Assembly: GCF_042242105.1 (NCBI RefSeq)
Contig: NC_092029.1
Coordinates: forward strand, 22,426,885 to 22,490,884
Source: Pempheris klunzingeri
Lineage: Eukaryota; Chordata; Actinopteri; Acropomatiformes; Pempheridae
Direction of reading: 5' to 3'
Length of the DNA stretch: 64,000 nt
In this document: positions 1 to 14,166 of the stretch, piece by piece
Position numbering within the stretch: position 1 is the first letter of the stretch
Layout of the letters: the number at the start of each line of letters is the position of its first letter
Position numbers and translations under genes: made by a program
Notes under the pieces: model-generated
The model's database searches: none
The model's input: the letters and a program-made list of their open reading frames with translations, nothing else
What the model was told of the DNA's origin: nothing

Positions 1-1885
1 GGATGTGAAGAACAGTGAATCCTGATCAAGTATCCACATAAGCATGAATTCTCTTTTCAAACAAATTTTCACACATACTTCTTGTTTGAAATCTCCCCAA
101 CACTTGCATCAGCGTGTGTCACCTGGGTGGCTGTAATGCGCTCTGATTCCTGCTCCTCCATAATCTCCCCCATGTCCGAGTTAAAGAATGTCCTAATTAC
201 AGCCATTTTAAAGGAGCGGGTGACGTCTTTTGATGTAATATTACCCACCAATCCAATTAGCCCAACACTTGTCAGCCTCACTCAGCAGTCATGGCTACTA
301 GCCTGAAAGTTAGGCCCAGACACTTACCGGCTCTGTCAAACTCACCATGGGATGCCTTCAAATACAGTAACTACACCAGTTACACTCTATCTGTCTGCTT
401 GCATTTTATTTACGTGTGAATGAGGTTCTCTGAAAAGGCTGATATCAGTTTTTGTGCCCACCATGTGCTGAGGACCCAGAGCCTGAGCACACAGCCAACA
501 GAGCCACGGGGGCTGTGACTCGTCTATGTGATGCTGGGTGGTTGATCAGGCTGTGGCCTTTACAGGTCACACAGACAGCTGGCAACATTTCAAACTACTT
601 TCATCATCAGACGTCGGCTTTTAATGGTGCGCTGTTACTTTTTTCAGGGCTCACTCTCACCTACTTCTGTCCTCAAGGATTCTGTGTACTGTAGAGCCCC
701 AAATAAAGGCCAGGCCCAAAAGAGCGTGATTCTAAAGATATATGGACAATAATCATGCCCACTGACCAGACACACAACTCTTATTGTGGAACAGAAAGCT
801 AGCTAACAGATTTAGTGGTAGTGGGAGCAGCAGGACAGGCAGACAGCTGTGTGACGACAGACACCTTCAGCACACTGACGGAGACGACTGCAGTCACGTT
901 TTCCAGGAATCAAGGACTCCATCTAGTGGAGTCCAAGTGATGACATGCATTTTCAGAAAAGAGGAAGAAGAACGGCTTTGTTAGGGAAATTTAACACACA
1001 CACACACACACACAGGACCTACGGGTACAGAAAGTGGGGAGTGATGGTGGAGTGATGGGCTGCCACGTAGCATCAGACCAACGTGTTTCGGCTTGTGGCC
1101 CTCATCTAGGTCATTATGCAGTTCGTCCATACATGGCTGCTCCGTGTGCCCACAGCCCACAGTCCACAGCGTGGACGTTGTCCTCGACCTTTCAGCTGAC
1201 CGATACGTAGAATCTATCACCAAGTCTGCTTTGTCCCGCCTGAGGAACATCTCCAGACCGTGGCCGTCACTCCCAGTCTGTAGCAGAGAAACTCACCTGG
1301 TTTGCTGTGGATTAATAGTAAATGAATGTAATGTCCAGTAGACCTGGTCAGAGTCTCATACACGTCATCCACAGGCCCCTTTTCACTGTACCGTCTTCCT
1401 GAGCTGGTCCCTGGTCCCCTCATGTCTGCTCCACACCAGCACACCCTCAAGAGTGATATAGTCCTCTCAGGGTGCTTCAGGGTGTTATCAGAGAGAAATA
1501 AGTGTAGTTTTGAGAAAAAGGAAACTGTTTTCTTGGGACCCTCTCAGGAGTCCCAAATTAGGAACTCCTCTCCTAAACTGTGGTGTACGTTTGCCCACTG
1601 GAGGGTAAATCTTTAGAGAACAGGACCCCCTTTAACTTTTATTATTAACATCTATTAATATTCAATATTCACCCAAATTGAAAACAAAAAAACAGAAAAA
1701 GAAAAGAGACATTAGTCTCTTGCTCTACTGTCTCTGCTTCCAGGTGGTTTTCTCCACATACAGATGTGAACATGTGTGGCTCAGTGCCGTCTCCTCCCCA
1801 GGCCTCTCTGCAGTACTTATCACTGCAGTTTGATGCCCCTGCTGTCGGGTGTTCTCCCCAGAAATATGATGAAAGCTTTTATCTA
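1..1885. other. Intergenic, no gene recognised
   Basis: Nothing here translates to a recognisable protein in any frame, and the open frames are short and unrelated to known families. A (CA)n microsatellite lies at about 992-1013. The left neighbour of hsf2 is not visible. Weak open frames on both strands overlap each other and look like chance. Confidence 0.5.
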
Positions 1886-3318
1886 CAGTGGATATAAAAA
1901 GTCTACACACCCCTGTTAAAATGCCAGGTTTTTGTGATGTCAAAAAATGAGACCAAGATAAATCATGTCAGGACTTTTTCCACCTTTATTGTGACCTATA
2001 ACCTTGTAACGCAAATTGAAAAGCAAACTGAAATCTTTTAGGGGGGAAAGTCCACAAAATAATGTGGTTGCATAAGTGTGCACACCCTCTTATAACTGGG
2101 GATGTGGCTGTGTTCAGAATCATGTTAATAGGAGTCAGTACAGACCTGCCATCATTTAAAGTGCCTCTGAATAACCCCAAACACAGTTCAGCTCTTCTAG
2201 TAGCTTTTTCTCACATTTTCTTAGTCGCATCTTACAGCAAAAGCCACGGTCCGCGGAGAGCTTCCAAAGTATCAGAGGGATCTCACTGTTAGCAGTCAGG
2301 AGAAGGGTACAAAAGACTTTCCAAGGCATTAGATATACCATGGAACACAGTGAAGACAGTCGTCATCAAGTGGAGAAAATATGGTGCAACAGTGACATTA
2401 CCAAGTACGTCCCTCCAAAATTGATGAAAAGACGAGAAGAAAACTGGTCAGGGAGGCTGCCAAGAGGCCTACAGCAACATTAAAGTACTGGCTGTTTAGT
2501 ACATGTGACAACAACCTCCCGTGGTCTTCGTACGTCTGGGTTGTGGGGTAGGGTGGCAAGACGGAAGCCTTTTCTTACGAAGAAAAACATCCAAGCCCAG
2601 CTACATTTAGCAAAAACACATTTGAAGTCTCCCAAAAGCATGTGGGGAAATGTGTTCTGGTGTGATGGAACCAAGGTTGAACTTTTTGGCCATAAATTTG
2701 GTGCAAAAACAACACTGCACATCACCAAAAGGACACCATACCCACAGTGAAGCATGGTGGAGGCAGCATCAGGCTTTGGGGCTGGTTTTCTTCAGCTGGA
2801 ACTGGGGCCTTAGCCAAGGTGGAGGGAATCATGAACAGTTCCAAATACCAGTCAGTGTTGGCACACAACCTTCAGGCTTCTGCTAGAAAGCTGAAGATGA
2901 AGAGGAATTTCATCTTTCAGCATGACAACGACCCAAAGCATATATCCAAATCAACAAAAGAACGGCTTCACCAGAAGAAGATTAACGTTTTGGACTGGCT
3001 CAGCCAGAAAATCTGTGGGGTGATCTGAAGAGGGCTGAGCACAGGAGATGCCCTCACAATCTGACAGATTTGATTTTGGGTTTTGCAAAGAAGAGTGGGC
3101 AAATATTGCCAAGTCAAGATGTGCCATGCTGATAGACTCCTACCCAAAAAGACTGAGTGCTGGAATAAAATCAGAAGGTGCTTCAACAAAGTATTACTTT
3201 TTAAGGGGTTTTCACATTAAAGGTGGAAAAAGTTCTGAAATTATTTATCTTGGTCTCATTTTTTTACATCACAAAAACCTGGCATTAACAGGGCTGTGTA
3301 AACTTTTTATATCCACTG
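1886..3318 (+). mobile_element. Tc1/mariner-type DNA transposon, complete ends, decayed transposase
   Basis: The element starts CAGTGGATATAAAAAG at 1886 and ends with the inverse at 3318. It is flanked by TA on both sides (1884-1885 and 3319-3320), the Tc1/mariner target duplication. The inverted repeats match over at least about 115 bp with a few changes. Between them lies a plus-strand transposase relic broken by frameshifts. The stretch 2747-3028 holds the DDE-domain phrases KHGGGSIRLWGWFSSAGTG and FQHDNDPKHISKSTKERL, typical of fish Tc1-like transposases. Further transposase-like text occurs at 2505-2750 and 3048-3180 in other frames. The length of 1.43 kb fits a full-length Tc1-like element. 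It is very probably inactive. Confidence 0.9.
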
Positions 3319-3904
3319 TATCTGTCTCTCCCCACAGAAATGAGGCGTAAAGGGAGAGCCACTTGGGATAACACTGATCAGGTCATACACATGTGGGTTT
3401 GTGGCAGCCGGAGCTGAGGAAGTGCCTCTGGTTAAAATAGAAGAGAACTGCCTCATTTCATCTGGAGCGATGAGGCATACTGGGGGTTATTCCCAGATTA
3501 AACATTACAATACATTATAATACCCTGAGGTAGCAACGGGACAGTGTGCAGGGGCCTTCCCCTATCATGGTCCCCCTACCCAGCTGTCTCCAGGAGGCTG
3601 GGGGTGTGAATGACCTTCATGCATCAGAGGAGGTTTTTCATGCTGCTGGTGGCTGTTAAGGATCACAGGGTCTGAGAAGGCTCTCCATGTGAGCAGAGAT
3701 CCTACAGCCTCCTGATGAAGGAAGGCTAATGTTAGGAGTCTGATGTGGTGGGTCTGTCCTCTGGGGACACAGACCTACTGCCTAAGGCCGCCATGCTGTG
3801 GATCACTCACACCCTGCACACTCTGCAGACACATCCTCACTTAGCTCATGATGACGTTTCCGGTCTGAACAGCAGTAAAACAACCTGTTTGTTTCCACGT
3901 GAAG
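3319..3904. other. Intergenic spacer between Tc1 element and hsf2 promoter
   Basis: No coding exon or repeat recognised. Short open frames here match nothing I know. Confidence 0.4.
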
Positions 3905-4060
3905 AGCCTGACGTAAAGCCCCTGTCGACCAATCAACTGCCGCGCACTGAAACCGGAAGTTGTAATTATCCCCAAAGCGACAGACTGGAGCAGCTTCTCA
4001 CAGAACAGGGCAAACATTGCGCATTTTCAGCCTAAGTGTGTTTGTCGGTGAAGTGGCGGG
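3905..4060 (+). promoter_or_regulatory. hsf2: hsf2 proximal promoter and 5' UTR (inferred)
   Basis: Immediately upstream of the hsf2 ATG lie a CRE-like TGACGTAA (about 3909-3916), a CCAAT box (3929-3933) and an ETS-type CCGGAA (3953-3958), in a locally GC-richer stretch. No TATA box is evident. The arrangement fits a TATA-less housekeeping-type promoter with transcription starting between about 3960 and 4050. The motifs are seen directly; promoter function and start site are inferred. Confidence 0.5.
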
Positions 4061-7000
4061 ATGAAACACAGCTCTACCGTCCCGGCTTTCCTCACCAAGC
4101 TGTGGACGCTGGTCGAGGACGCAGACACCAATGAATTTATTTGCTGGAGTCAGGTAACGTTAGGTTAACGCTACTGCTGGCTACTGTTAGCATCCAGCCA
4201 TAAGCTAACAGCAAGCACACACTGGTGTCCCTGTAGTCAGACAGCCAGCGGGCTAAGCTAGCCAGAGAGATTAGCCTCACTAGTTAGCGTAGCATCACAG
4301 CCGCTGGGCTGGACGTTTGGTCGGCATGCAGCACCGCTAGCTGAGGCTAAGCATCGGCTGCTAGCCAGCCAGCTAGCTAGGCAGTCGTTTTCCCTCATTG
4401 TGTGCCTGCTGGGTAGCGGAGCCAGGTCCGGTGTGTGCGCTATGCCTCCATCAGCTGGGGGCACTGGGGGCAGGGCGTGACATGACCCACGACGGTAGAT
4501 CCTCCTCCGAGATCTTCTGACTCTCATGGTGGTGTTCATTGTTTCCAGGAGGGCAACAGCTTCCTGGTGCTGGACGAGCAGCGGTTTGCCAAGGAGATTC
4601 TCCCCAAGTTGTTTAAGCACAACAACATGGCCAGTTTCATCAGGCAGCTGAATATGTGTAAGACAGCACTCATATACCCACGCATGACACACCCAGCGTG
4701 TTAGGTACCCTCTACCACACTGATGCAAAATTCATAAAAAATCCATCACTGCCATGAAGCAGCCCAGTTTGGTGGTTTCCATTGTTGCCCAGAAGAGCCT
4801 AATACAATCAGAGATGCTGCAGTGATATTAATCATGTCAGTCACTGACGTGGTGTGAATCATCTAATGGTTCAACTCTAATTATCCTGTAAGTCAGTGAG
4901 CGACCGTGCTGAATTATCGGCCCAGCGGTAGTATCAGGTTTTAGCAAGATTATACACAGTAGCATTTAATTCAATCTCTTAGAGAAAATACCTGCAGTTG
5001 TAGTTCCCACTGTGTCACTGTAGTCATTTTGGGCACCATATTTGTTTCTGTTATTTACTTTTTTGACATAAACCTCCTGGGAAGCGGCATCAGTGCACAG
5101 CGTAACCCATCACCATCTCAGATCCTCACAGTGTGTAGACTGTAAACACGCAGTACAACTATAGCATTAAGAATAGCTCTACTGTATGATGTCCTCTGAT
5201 CATGGCCATGAAGATGCAAACAGACACAAAGCATTTGTATCTTCATGGACATCTGCATAAATATATTAGGAGAGAGAGTTGATTTTTCATATTTTTACCT
5301 GTGTGTGTTCAGATGGATTCCGTAAAGTGATGCACATTGACACAAGCATTGTGAAACAGGAGAGGGACGGTCCAGTGGAGTTTCAGCATCCCTACTTCAA
5401 ACATGGACAGGATGACCTGCTGGAGAACATCAAGAGGAAGGTGCAGTGGTATCTGTTGTCTGTCTGTCTTCACTGGGCAACAAATAAATGTGATGTAGCC
5501 AAAGACCACATGACTCCAAGGGACTCCTGCAGTGTTTGATAAGCACGGGAAGCTCTCTTAACAAAAATACTAACCTTAAACTGGACGACTCAAAGAAAAT
5601 CTAAAGCCCATCATATTTACAGTATGTGTACTCAGTGTCAGCCATTGCTAAACACGGTGAAGCCACTGGCCAAAGGAGGATCCATGTCATCTCTTTAAAC
5701 AAACTCTGGCTGGGGTGCACTCCTATCAAAGCTGACAAAGAGACACTGGTGTCTATTAATATTTTGATAATAGAATAAATGCAATGTATTTGTATCGCAC
5801 AGAGACACTGAGAGTATTGTGAATTCACAGCAGCATTTCCTTTGCAAAGTAGATCATATGTAAAGGTACAGTTGTCAAAAGACAGATGGAGTTCTCTTTG
5901 CTGCTGAAGCCCTCGTTCTGCTTTACTTTTGCTTTTTGTAAAGAGCATCAATGAATGAAGGAGAAGGAGATACTGAACATTAAACACTGAGAGAGGACGG
6001 CTGATTTATTGTGGTTATGATGGTCAAAATCCCCGTTGTCACACAGCATCGCCCCGCTGATGACTGACATAGCGCCCTGCCCACCCCTTGGTACCGCACA
6101 TGATAAGAATCAGACGCAGGGTGTTTAAAATAAATCAGTATTGAGACATACAGAGACAGAAAGACGCATTTAAAGCTTCTTACTAAGTATTCTCTCTGCA
6201 TCAAGACCCATGACCCATCTATCCCCTTTCTCAGTTGCTGGCTAATGTCAAGTCTTGTGCAAAGCTCATGATTTGCTGTCCTTCATGCTTCCAGTGTTAA
6301 GATGCTAAACACATGTCATGTGTGTCTTCAGGTTTCTAACACTCGGCCAGAGGACAGTAAGATGCGACAGGAAGACCTGACCAAGATCTTGGCGAGTGTT
6401 CAGAGTGTTCACAGCAAACAGGAGAACATCGATGCCAGGCTAGCAACACTCAAGAGGTGAGTCCAAGACTGTACAGGTTCTTCCAGAGAATATAAGTATA
6501 AATATAAGACAACTAACCAAACCAAACCAAACGGTTATGGAAAACCTCACTGGAGCAAATTCTATCAATAAAGGACAAACATATAGTATAGGACTGAAAA
6601 ATGTACATCCCCTGAATTTGAAAATGTGTTTTAAAATTAAATGACTGGAGTTTTGTGCGTGTGTGCCACTTCTACCAACAGTATCTCCATGAAATAACAA
6701 AATAACACTTTGTGAGAAAAGTAATGCTGTGCAGTTTGGTTCAGCTGTGGTTCAAGTTAAATGCAGGTGAAAAGGCTTGGTTAGGGTTCTAGAAACAACA
6801 CTGTCACAGTTTAATAGTGAGAATATCAGCGAACCCCTGTGCTGTAAGACAGAACCCAAACCCAGGTTTCTGGTCTCTGTTCAGTCTCTTTCTCATGGTT
6901 TATCTGCTCAGCCAGAGTACAGCCAGTTCCACTGTCTTGTGCATAGGGAAAGTTGTCAGAGCCTTTGGAGTTGTCCGTTTTTTGTTGTTTAGACTCCTTT

Positions 7001-10000
7001 AGAATCAGGTCATTTTCTCCACATTTATCACGTTATATGGCCAAAGCTGCCCTGGCCACCGTTCTGGGCACACCATTGGACCGACATGTCATGACCAAAT
7101 TGGATGGCCGCCCATCCCACAGCCCCCCACAGCAGAGCGGTTATGGCATCTCATTTATGTAGTAATTCAGTTCCCATCCTTCCCCAGGGCTGAGGTGTTC
7201 CCACCCCTCATGGATTTTCAAGCTTTGTAGATGTTAATCTTTCTGTCATCTAGTGTATTTCCAGAAATCTGAAATACTAAGCTTTGTGCAAACAGGATTA
7301 CAGTGTTACCGATATCTGATTTATAGTTACTAAGGTCTCCTAAAATTACAGTTAGTAATTTGATAGGATATTTTTTTATCATAGTTCATTATCCACGTTT
7401 GGACCTGCTCTGTCTGTCTGCCTGTCTGTCTGTCTGTCTGCCTGCTAATATTCACTTAGTTACTTGGTTGAAGCACCTTATTCTTGTCAGAAGTGTTCAA
7501 GCTCAGCCAGGTTGGATGGGGAGTGTCAATGCACAGCTGTTTTCAGGTCTCTCCAGAGATGCTCTGCTGGGTTCGGGGCCATCCAGGACTTTTACAGTTT
7601 TCCCAAAGCCACTTGTGTTTTCTTGGTGCTATGCTTCAGGTCGTTGTCGTGTTGAAAAGTGAACGTTCGCCCCAGCCTGTGATCCTGAGCTCTCTGGAAA
7701 TGGGTGACAGTCAAGATTGCTCTATATTTTTTCTGCATCCATCTTTCCCTCTGTCCTCAATCAGTCCCCATTGCAGAAGGTGATGCTCAGCGTCTGGGTT
7801 CCTCCACACATGCTGTAGTATTGTGACCAAATAGTTCAGTCTTTCTAGCTTCAGTCCAGAGGATTTTGCTTCTCATGGCCTGAGAGCTGTTTAGATGCCT
7901 TTTGGCAAACTCTCCGTAGCAGGTGGTCAGAGAGTGAGGAATGGGTCTCATTCATAGTGACCGATGGGTCCCTGATAACCTGCCAAAGGCCCTCCGTCCA
8001 CTATTGAACATTAAGCTTCAGATCAAATTCCAGGTGTTGGGAACTGGGTCTGGATTTCACCTTGGGCAAAATTTTCCTACTTATCTGACCAGAATTATTT
8101 TGTACCCTTTGCTGACAAAGTGTCTGACTGTGCCCCTCTGACCTGTGGCGTTCCTCAGGGTTCAATCCTGGGACCAATTTTACAGAGAATCCTCGGCTTT
8201 TCACCAAGACATCTTTTTCAGAAATGGCATCATTTTTGACTCTTAGAAACACCCAAAGTTAGTTATTAAATCCTGTGATTTTCATATGACAAACTTTGCC
8301 ATCTTTTCTCATCTTTTTAACAGCCTGAACAAATCCATTATTTTGTCTTCTCACATCTGGATTATTTTAATGCTGTGCATTCTTTGTAACCCAGGCTTAA
8401 GCTTGGGGGTCAGAGGACCTTGAGGTTTGATCAGCAAACACTGAATGTTTTTAACTCTCAAAACCCTCTATTTCTGGAAATGGTCTGTATTTGTATAGCA
8501 CCTTTCTAGTCGTTGTATTGATGCTTCCTTCCACAGATTTCTAACAGTTGTTGCTTGTGTTTGTTATAGTTTATTTAGATGCTGTCTAATTTTGAGACTG
8601 CGGAGTACCTTGTCACCCAGGTTGTTAAAAGTCCTGTATAAATAAAGTTTTACTGCCTTACTGGTGTTGATTGTTGGCACGAAGTCACTGACTAGCTATT
8701 AGCTACACCAGTCATCATTTTTAGCTGTTGTATGTGTGTGTTAGCTGTCAGTGTGTTAGAAACTCCTGTCAATATAGTGCAATAGAAAACACCAAAACCA
8801 ACAGTGCAGCTTTAAGATAACCATTAGAGCTGAAAAACACCTTTGTGATGACATGTCAGAGACTAATGGCGCGTTTCCACTAGTACCTACTCAGCTCGAC
8901 TCAACCTGGTTTGGTTGCGTTTCCACCAGCGCTAGTACCAGGTACTATTTTAGTACTTCCTCGGCCGGGGTTCCAAGCGAGCTGAGTCGAGCTGAAAATG
9001 CGACGTCACCAGACTGCAGGCCACTGATTGGCCAGGGAGCGGCGTCACTTGATGAGTCACGAAAGCGACTCGTTCACAAGAATCAAACCCGCCGTTTTTA
9101 AAACCCTGGAAACAGACAGCGTTTTTATTATTTCTGTGAACGAGGTAAACGGATACACGCAAACCAAACCCTCCATGTCCTTAGTTGTGTTTGTTTGTGC
9201 CGCATACAAATTACGCCACCGGAGTTTCGGCCTGCCTTGCTATGACGACCACTTTGAGGTGGTATACCACTGAGTTGAGCTGAGTAGGTACTAGTGGAAA
9301 TGCGCCATAATTCCTGCTTCAGCACTGAACACTGTCATTGAACAGGGTTGGTACTGGCGTCCGTTCTCTCCACTGTAAATGAAGCTTAACTTGTTCTGTT
9401 CTGCAGGGAGAATGAAGCTCTGTGGAGGGAGATCTCAGATCTGAGACAGAAACATGCCCACCAACAACAGCTCATCAAAAAGGTGAGCACTGCACTACGC
9501 TGACTCTGACCCGTCAGTTCAGGCTACCTGCAAGTGTCCTCAGATTTTGGAAAGGTTTCTTAAACACAGTTCATTCTGATGGAGGTGTTTACAGGAGTTA
9601 AAACCTTTCAAACCCATTCAACAGTGGATCATTTCCTATCAATTTGTTCATAGTAAAGCACTGATACTGTCTCTTTCAGCTCATCCATTTCATCGTCACA
9701 TTGGTACAGAACAACCGCATCCTGAATTTAAAACGCAAAAGGTGAGTTCACACTGTGTTACAGTGAGTCCTGGTCCTTTAAATGACTGTGGCTCCAAACC
9801 CACGGCCCTGTGCCTGTCACAGAGGCACTGATGGAGTGATCACTGCTTAGAACTAGTCAGTGAGTAACTGTAACTGTTGCAGGACTCTCTCAGTGTGGAC
9901 TGCAGTCTGTATCAACTGTAAACGTTTGTGTTTTTGACAGGCCAATTCTCATGAACAGCAACGGAAAGAAGCCCAAATACATCCATCAGATCTATGATGA

Positions 10001-12442
10001 GAAAGTGTGTGTGGAACAGGTCAGTAAATAGCAGCATGTAGTGAAATAAACATGGGAACCGTTGACCATAGTGAACATCTGTGAATTACAATTTTCCTGA
10101 TGTGTAACTGCTCGTATTTTACTTTTTAAACATACATACCTGGTTATTTTTTGCTTTTAAGTAGCTAATGTTGAATTATGTGATGGGTTTTATGGGATTA
10201 GTTGTGAGGTGTAACTTTTCTGACTGTGTGTGTTCTATTTAGTCGTCCGTCAACAGTCTGAATGGTGTGAAGGGCTCTGAGCTATCAGACGATGTTATCA
10301 TCTGTGATCTGACTGACGCTGATACAGAGGTGACAGCTGAGGTCACGGAGGGGTCACCCCGGGCCTACGAGCAAGGGTAAGACTGTTTCTGTCCCTTTGA
10401 CTCGGTGAGCGACATTCCCACTGTTCTACAGCTCTCTGCTGCCACATGGTCACATGAGGCTACGCTGCTAGCAGCTGCAAAGCAAATCTTCCTGTCAAAG
10501 GGGAGTTCTTCCTGCCACTGTGTCCTAATATAGTATCTGATGCTGCTCATGTGGGGATTCTTGAATCCTTAATGTTGAATTCCTGAATCGTTGGGTTTGG
10601 TCTAGACCTGCTCTTTATGGAAAGAGTCTTGAGATAACGCTGTTATGAATTGGTGCTATATAAATAAAGATTGATTGAGAAGAATAAACGTTGCTCATAT
10701 CTGAAGAACAAGGTAAGTGACTCTCAGTGATGGCAAATGTTTGAGTCAGTATAACGAGGTGTGGTGAAAAAGTTCACACACTGTTCTTGTGGTGAACGAA
10801 CAGAGCGCAGCACAGTAGCCTCAGGCAAAACACAGTATGTGATTATGTCCATTCAGTTTAACTGAACTTAAATGTACATTTATGTTTGAAGGCAGGAAGA
10901 AGACCTGCAGGACAATCGCCTGCATATGAGAGAAACTTGGTCAGATGTTGATTGAATCAGTACATCAAACTAACGTCTTGGCTCCCACAGAGCTTCATAC
11001 TTCAGAGTACGGGTTCTGTAGGGGCTGAAGGGATTGTTTATATATTGACATAAATACAAGAGCAGCGTGAGGGAATCTTCCTTCCAACAAAACAGACAGA
11101 GCTGACCGTAGGAGCAGCCGCTAAGCAGTGTTGTCAGCAGTGACGCAGTGTCATTAATGACATGCCGTTTGAAAATGTCCTCCCTCAGCGACGTAGAAAT
11201 CGTGGAGGTGGAGCTGGACAGCTGCATGGTGCTGCCAGCTGAGATGGAGGTGAGCACCACCTGCACAAACGACATCAAACAGACGGAGGCCGGCATGGCA
11301 GCAGACGACGGCCAGAGGAGCAGCACTTTAGACAGCGGCGCCCTGCAGCTCAATAAAGCCTCAGGCCTGAGTCTGGAGGACCCCGTCAAGATGATGGACT
11401 CCATACTGAACGAGAACGGAGTGATATCACAGAACATCAACCTGCTGGGCAAGTAAGTGTCAGCCTTAATTGGAATTCTTCTACTTTAAAATGCTTATCC
11501 AAGTGGCTTCGTAACACATATGTAATGTTTAATGGCCAAGAGAATGGTGAGTCTGAATCACTGTTCTGATTAGAAAACCCCTCGGGCCACCTTAGAAAGC
11601 CCAACGATGTCAGAATGCTATGCTAAGGTCAGATTGTTAACATGCACACATGCACTGTGGGCCTACCAGCCTCTTCCCCCATCTCCTGCAAAGCTGCTGA
11701 ATTAGGCACATTACACCTCAGTTCCACGATTGAACATATAGTACTCCGATAGCGCTTTCAGACAGACACGGTTCTGGTTCTGGCTCCGGCTCCGGCTCCA
11801 TTCTGGAGTCTCAGAACCTTGGTGCTTTCTGGGGAACCACCCGCATTCACACCAGTTTAAGCTGAACCCAAGTGGGAGGACGTTACTCCGCGTTACTCAG
11901 GCGGAAGTAAACACAACACCGGCAAAATGGCTAATCGCATGGATTATCGGCAAGCTTTCATTGACACGCCCACTGATGGTGTCACGGTTCGCGTAGAAGA
12001 AACAACTATTTTTTGGTTCCAGCTGAGAACCAACTTTTCAGGTTCCAAACCAATTTTTTTAAGTTTAAACGCGCCGGGCGGTTCAAAATTAGCTTCGGGA
12101 ACCGGCACGGAGCCCTGCCGGTGTGAAAGCGCTATGAATGTGACGATATCCAGCCTCAAACACGAAGCCCCTCATTCTTCAGTCAGATGAATAAAACCAG
12201 CAGTCCTCCTCATGTTCGAGATCCTTAGGCGATGTTCCATTGCACCCATCACTGGCCAGCTTCGTGTTTTCAATCGAAGTTCACTTTGTGACATTCTACA
12301 CTGAAGCACAGCAGTGGGGGGCAGTGATCCTCTCTGCTACCTCAAACCCGCAGGAGTAGAACAGCACCCAGAGTCCAAAAACCTGGCCCACAGTGTTTGT
12401 TTTTCCCTTCAGCCCACAGCTACTGTTGTAGTGCAGCCCTGA

Positions 12443-12486
<44 letters not shown>

Positions 12487-12512
12487 GTGTGTTGTGTGTT
12501 GTGTGTTGTGTG

Positions 12513-12565
<53 letters not shown>

Positions 12566-14084
12566 GTCAGGGTGGAGCTGATGGACTACCTGGACAGCAT
12601 TGACTGCAGTCTGGAGGACTTCCAGGCCATGCTTTATGGAAAACAGTTTGGCATCGATTGTGATGTCCTAGAGGTAAAATGATCACACTGAATCACTACA
12701 CATTTACCTGACGGCTGCTTCCACAGACTTCACACAGCACAGCCAGTGGCTTTAATGTCAGCACTGTGGATCTGCTGACATACTGGTGACAGCTTCACAC
12801 GTGGTGGCAGAAGGTGTTTTAACAAGGTGAAGCACGAAGGGTTAATATTAGTATGTTTCACTTCCTCACAGTCACCAACACTGAATGTTTTTCTAGAAGC
12901 ATGATTTAGGGGAGAAGTACGTACAACGACAATGGAGTCAGTAGAGCTGAGACAGATAAGATATTCCTTTATTAGTCCCACAACGTTACAGCAGCAGTGG
13001 GTAACACAGAGCGACCAGTACAATACAGCACAAACTATAGATAATAGAACTAGTGGACGGGGATGTAAACAGGAGGAGAAATAAAATATGTACATTTTAG
13101 ACAAGAGGAAGTATAGAAATAGAAACAATATACAAAGGGGGAATATAAAGAAGCCGTTGTCCCAGATAGCCAGATCAAGTAGCATGTACGGGGAAATCCT
13201 AGCATGAGCAGGTAGAAAGGACAGCATAGTGTAGGGACACACTGCAACTATGGAGGATATCCACTGTGTAGCCTACACTGCAAACACCTCATATTGGTCT
13301 CAGCTCAACTTGAGAATAGATTTTCACCCAGGACACGAGGGCTGTGGCTTCATTAGTGAGTTAGTCAGAGGTGGTATTCAGTTAACATCCCTCATGAAGG
13401 CTCTACTGGTCACTTTGTGTTCAGACGGGTTCAGAGAGCAGTAGATTCACCTGTGTGTTTAACAGAGAGGTGTTTCTGGTATTAGTCCAACCTCATTCAT
13501 AGAAGTGGGCTGGACAAAATAACAGCTGCCAGTCTAGCACAGTCCAGTCCAACAGCAGTACAGTCCCATCCTCCAAAATGAGCACACAGGTGTTGTGCTT
13601 TAACAAGTGGTAATGTTCAATTTGGCTATCAGAAATAATTAATAATTATCAAAGATAATTAATAATTATTAAAATAAATGAACTTTGATTAAAGTCCACC
13701 TCGATTGGGGCACCACCTCGAAAAACGAGGAAAAGACATCAGTTTTAATTGATTTAGTCTCATAAAAGTACTAAACTATCAATTTGGAATTATGTTTTAT
13801 AATTAATTTAATAATTACTACCAAAATTACCACATTGATAGCTAGCTGAAGGATTTTGGAGTTCTTGATAGTGTAGAGGTTGGCAGTGTTCACCCTTGTA
13901 CAACATTAAAGGAGAGGTATTAAAACATTTATTAAAACAGAGCAAAACGCAGGGACATCATTTGTTACTCATTAAGGTGAAGGACTTGTACTTTGGTTGT
14001 AAGTACAGCTGAAGCAGAGAAGGTATTAAAGACAGAAACAAAATCAATCAAACTAAGTCTCTATGACTAAACTAACACATAATA

Positions 14085-14166
<82 letters not shown>

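Noticed and set aside
12727..12788. Possible extra hsf2 exon (acceptor CACAG, frame [19 protein letters not shown], donor GTGACA)
   Set aside because: Including it would put exon 11 in a frame that hits TAA after about a dozen codons, whereas exon 10 joins exon 11 directly in phase. Similarity to the mammalian alternative exon is too weak.
13680..13740. Retroviral primer-binding-site-like string on the minus strand
   Set aside because: No paired LTRs, polypurine tract or gag/pol coding sequence nearby; kept only as a remark on an unresolved repeat.
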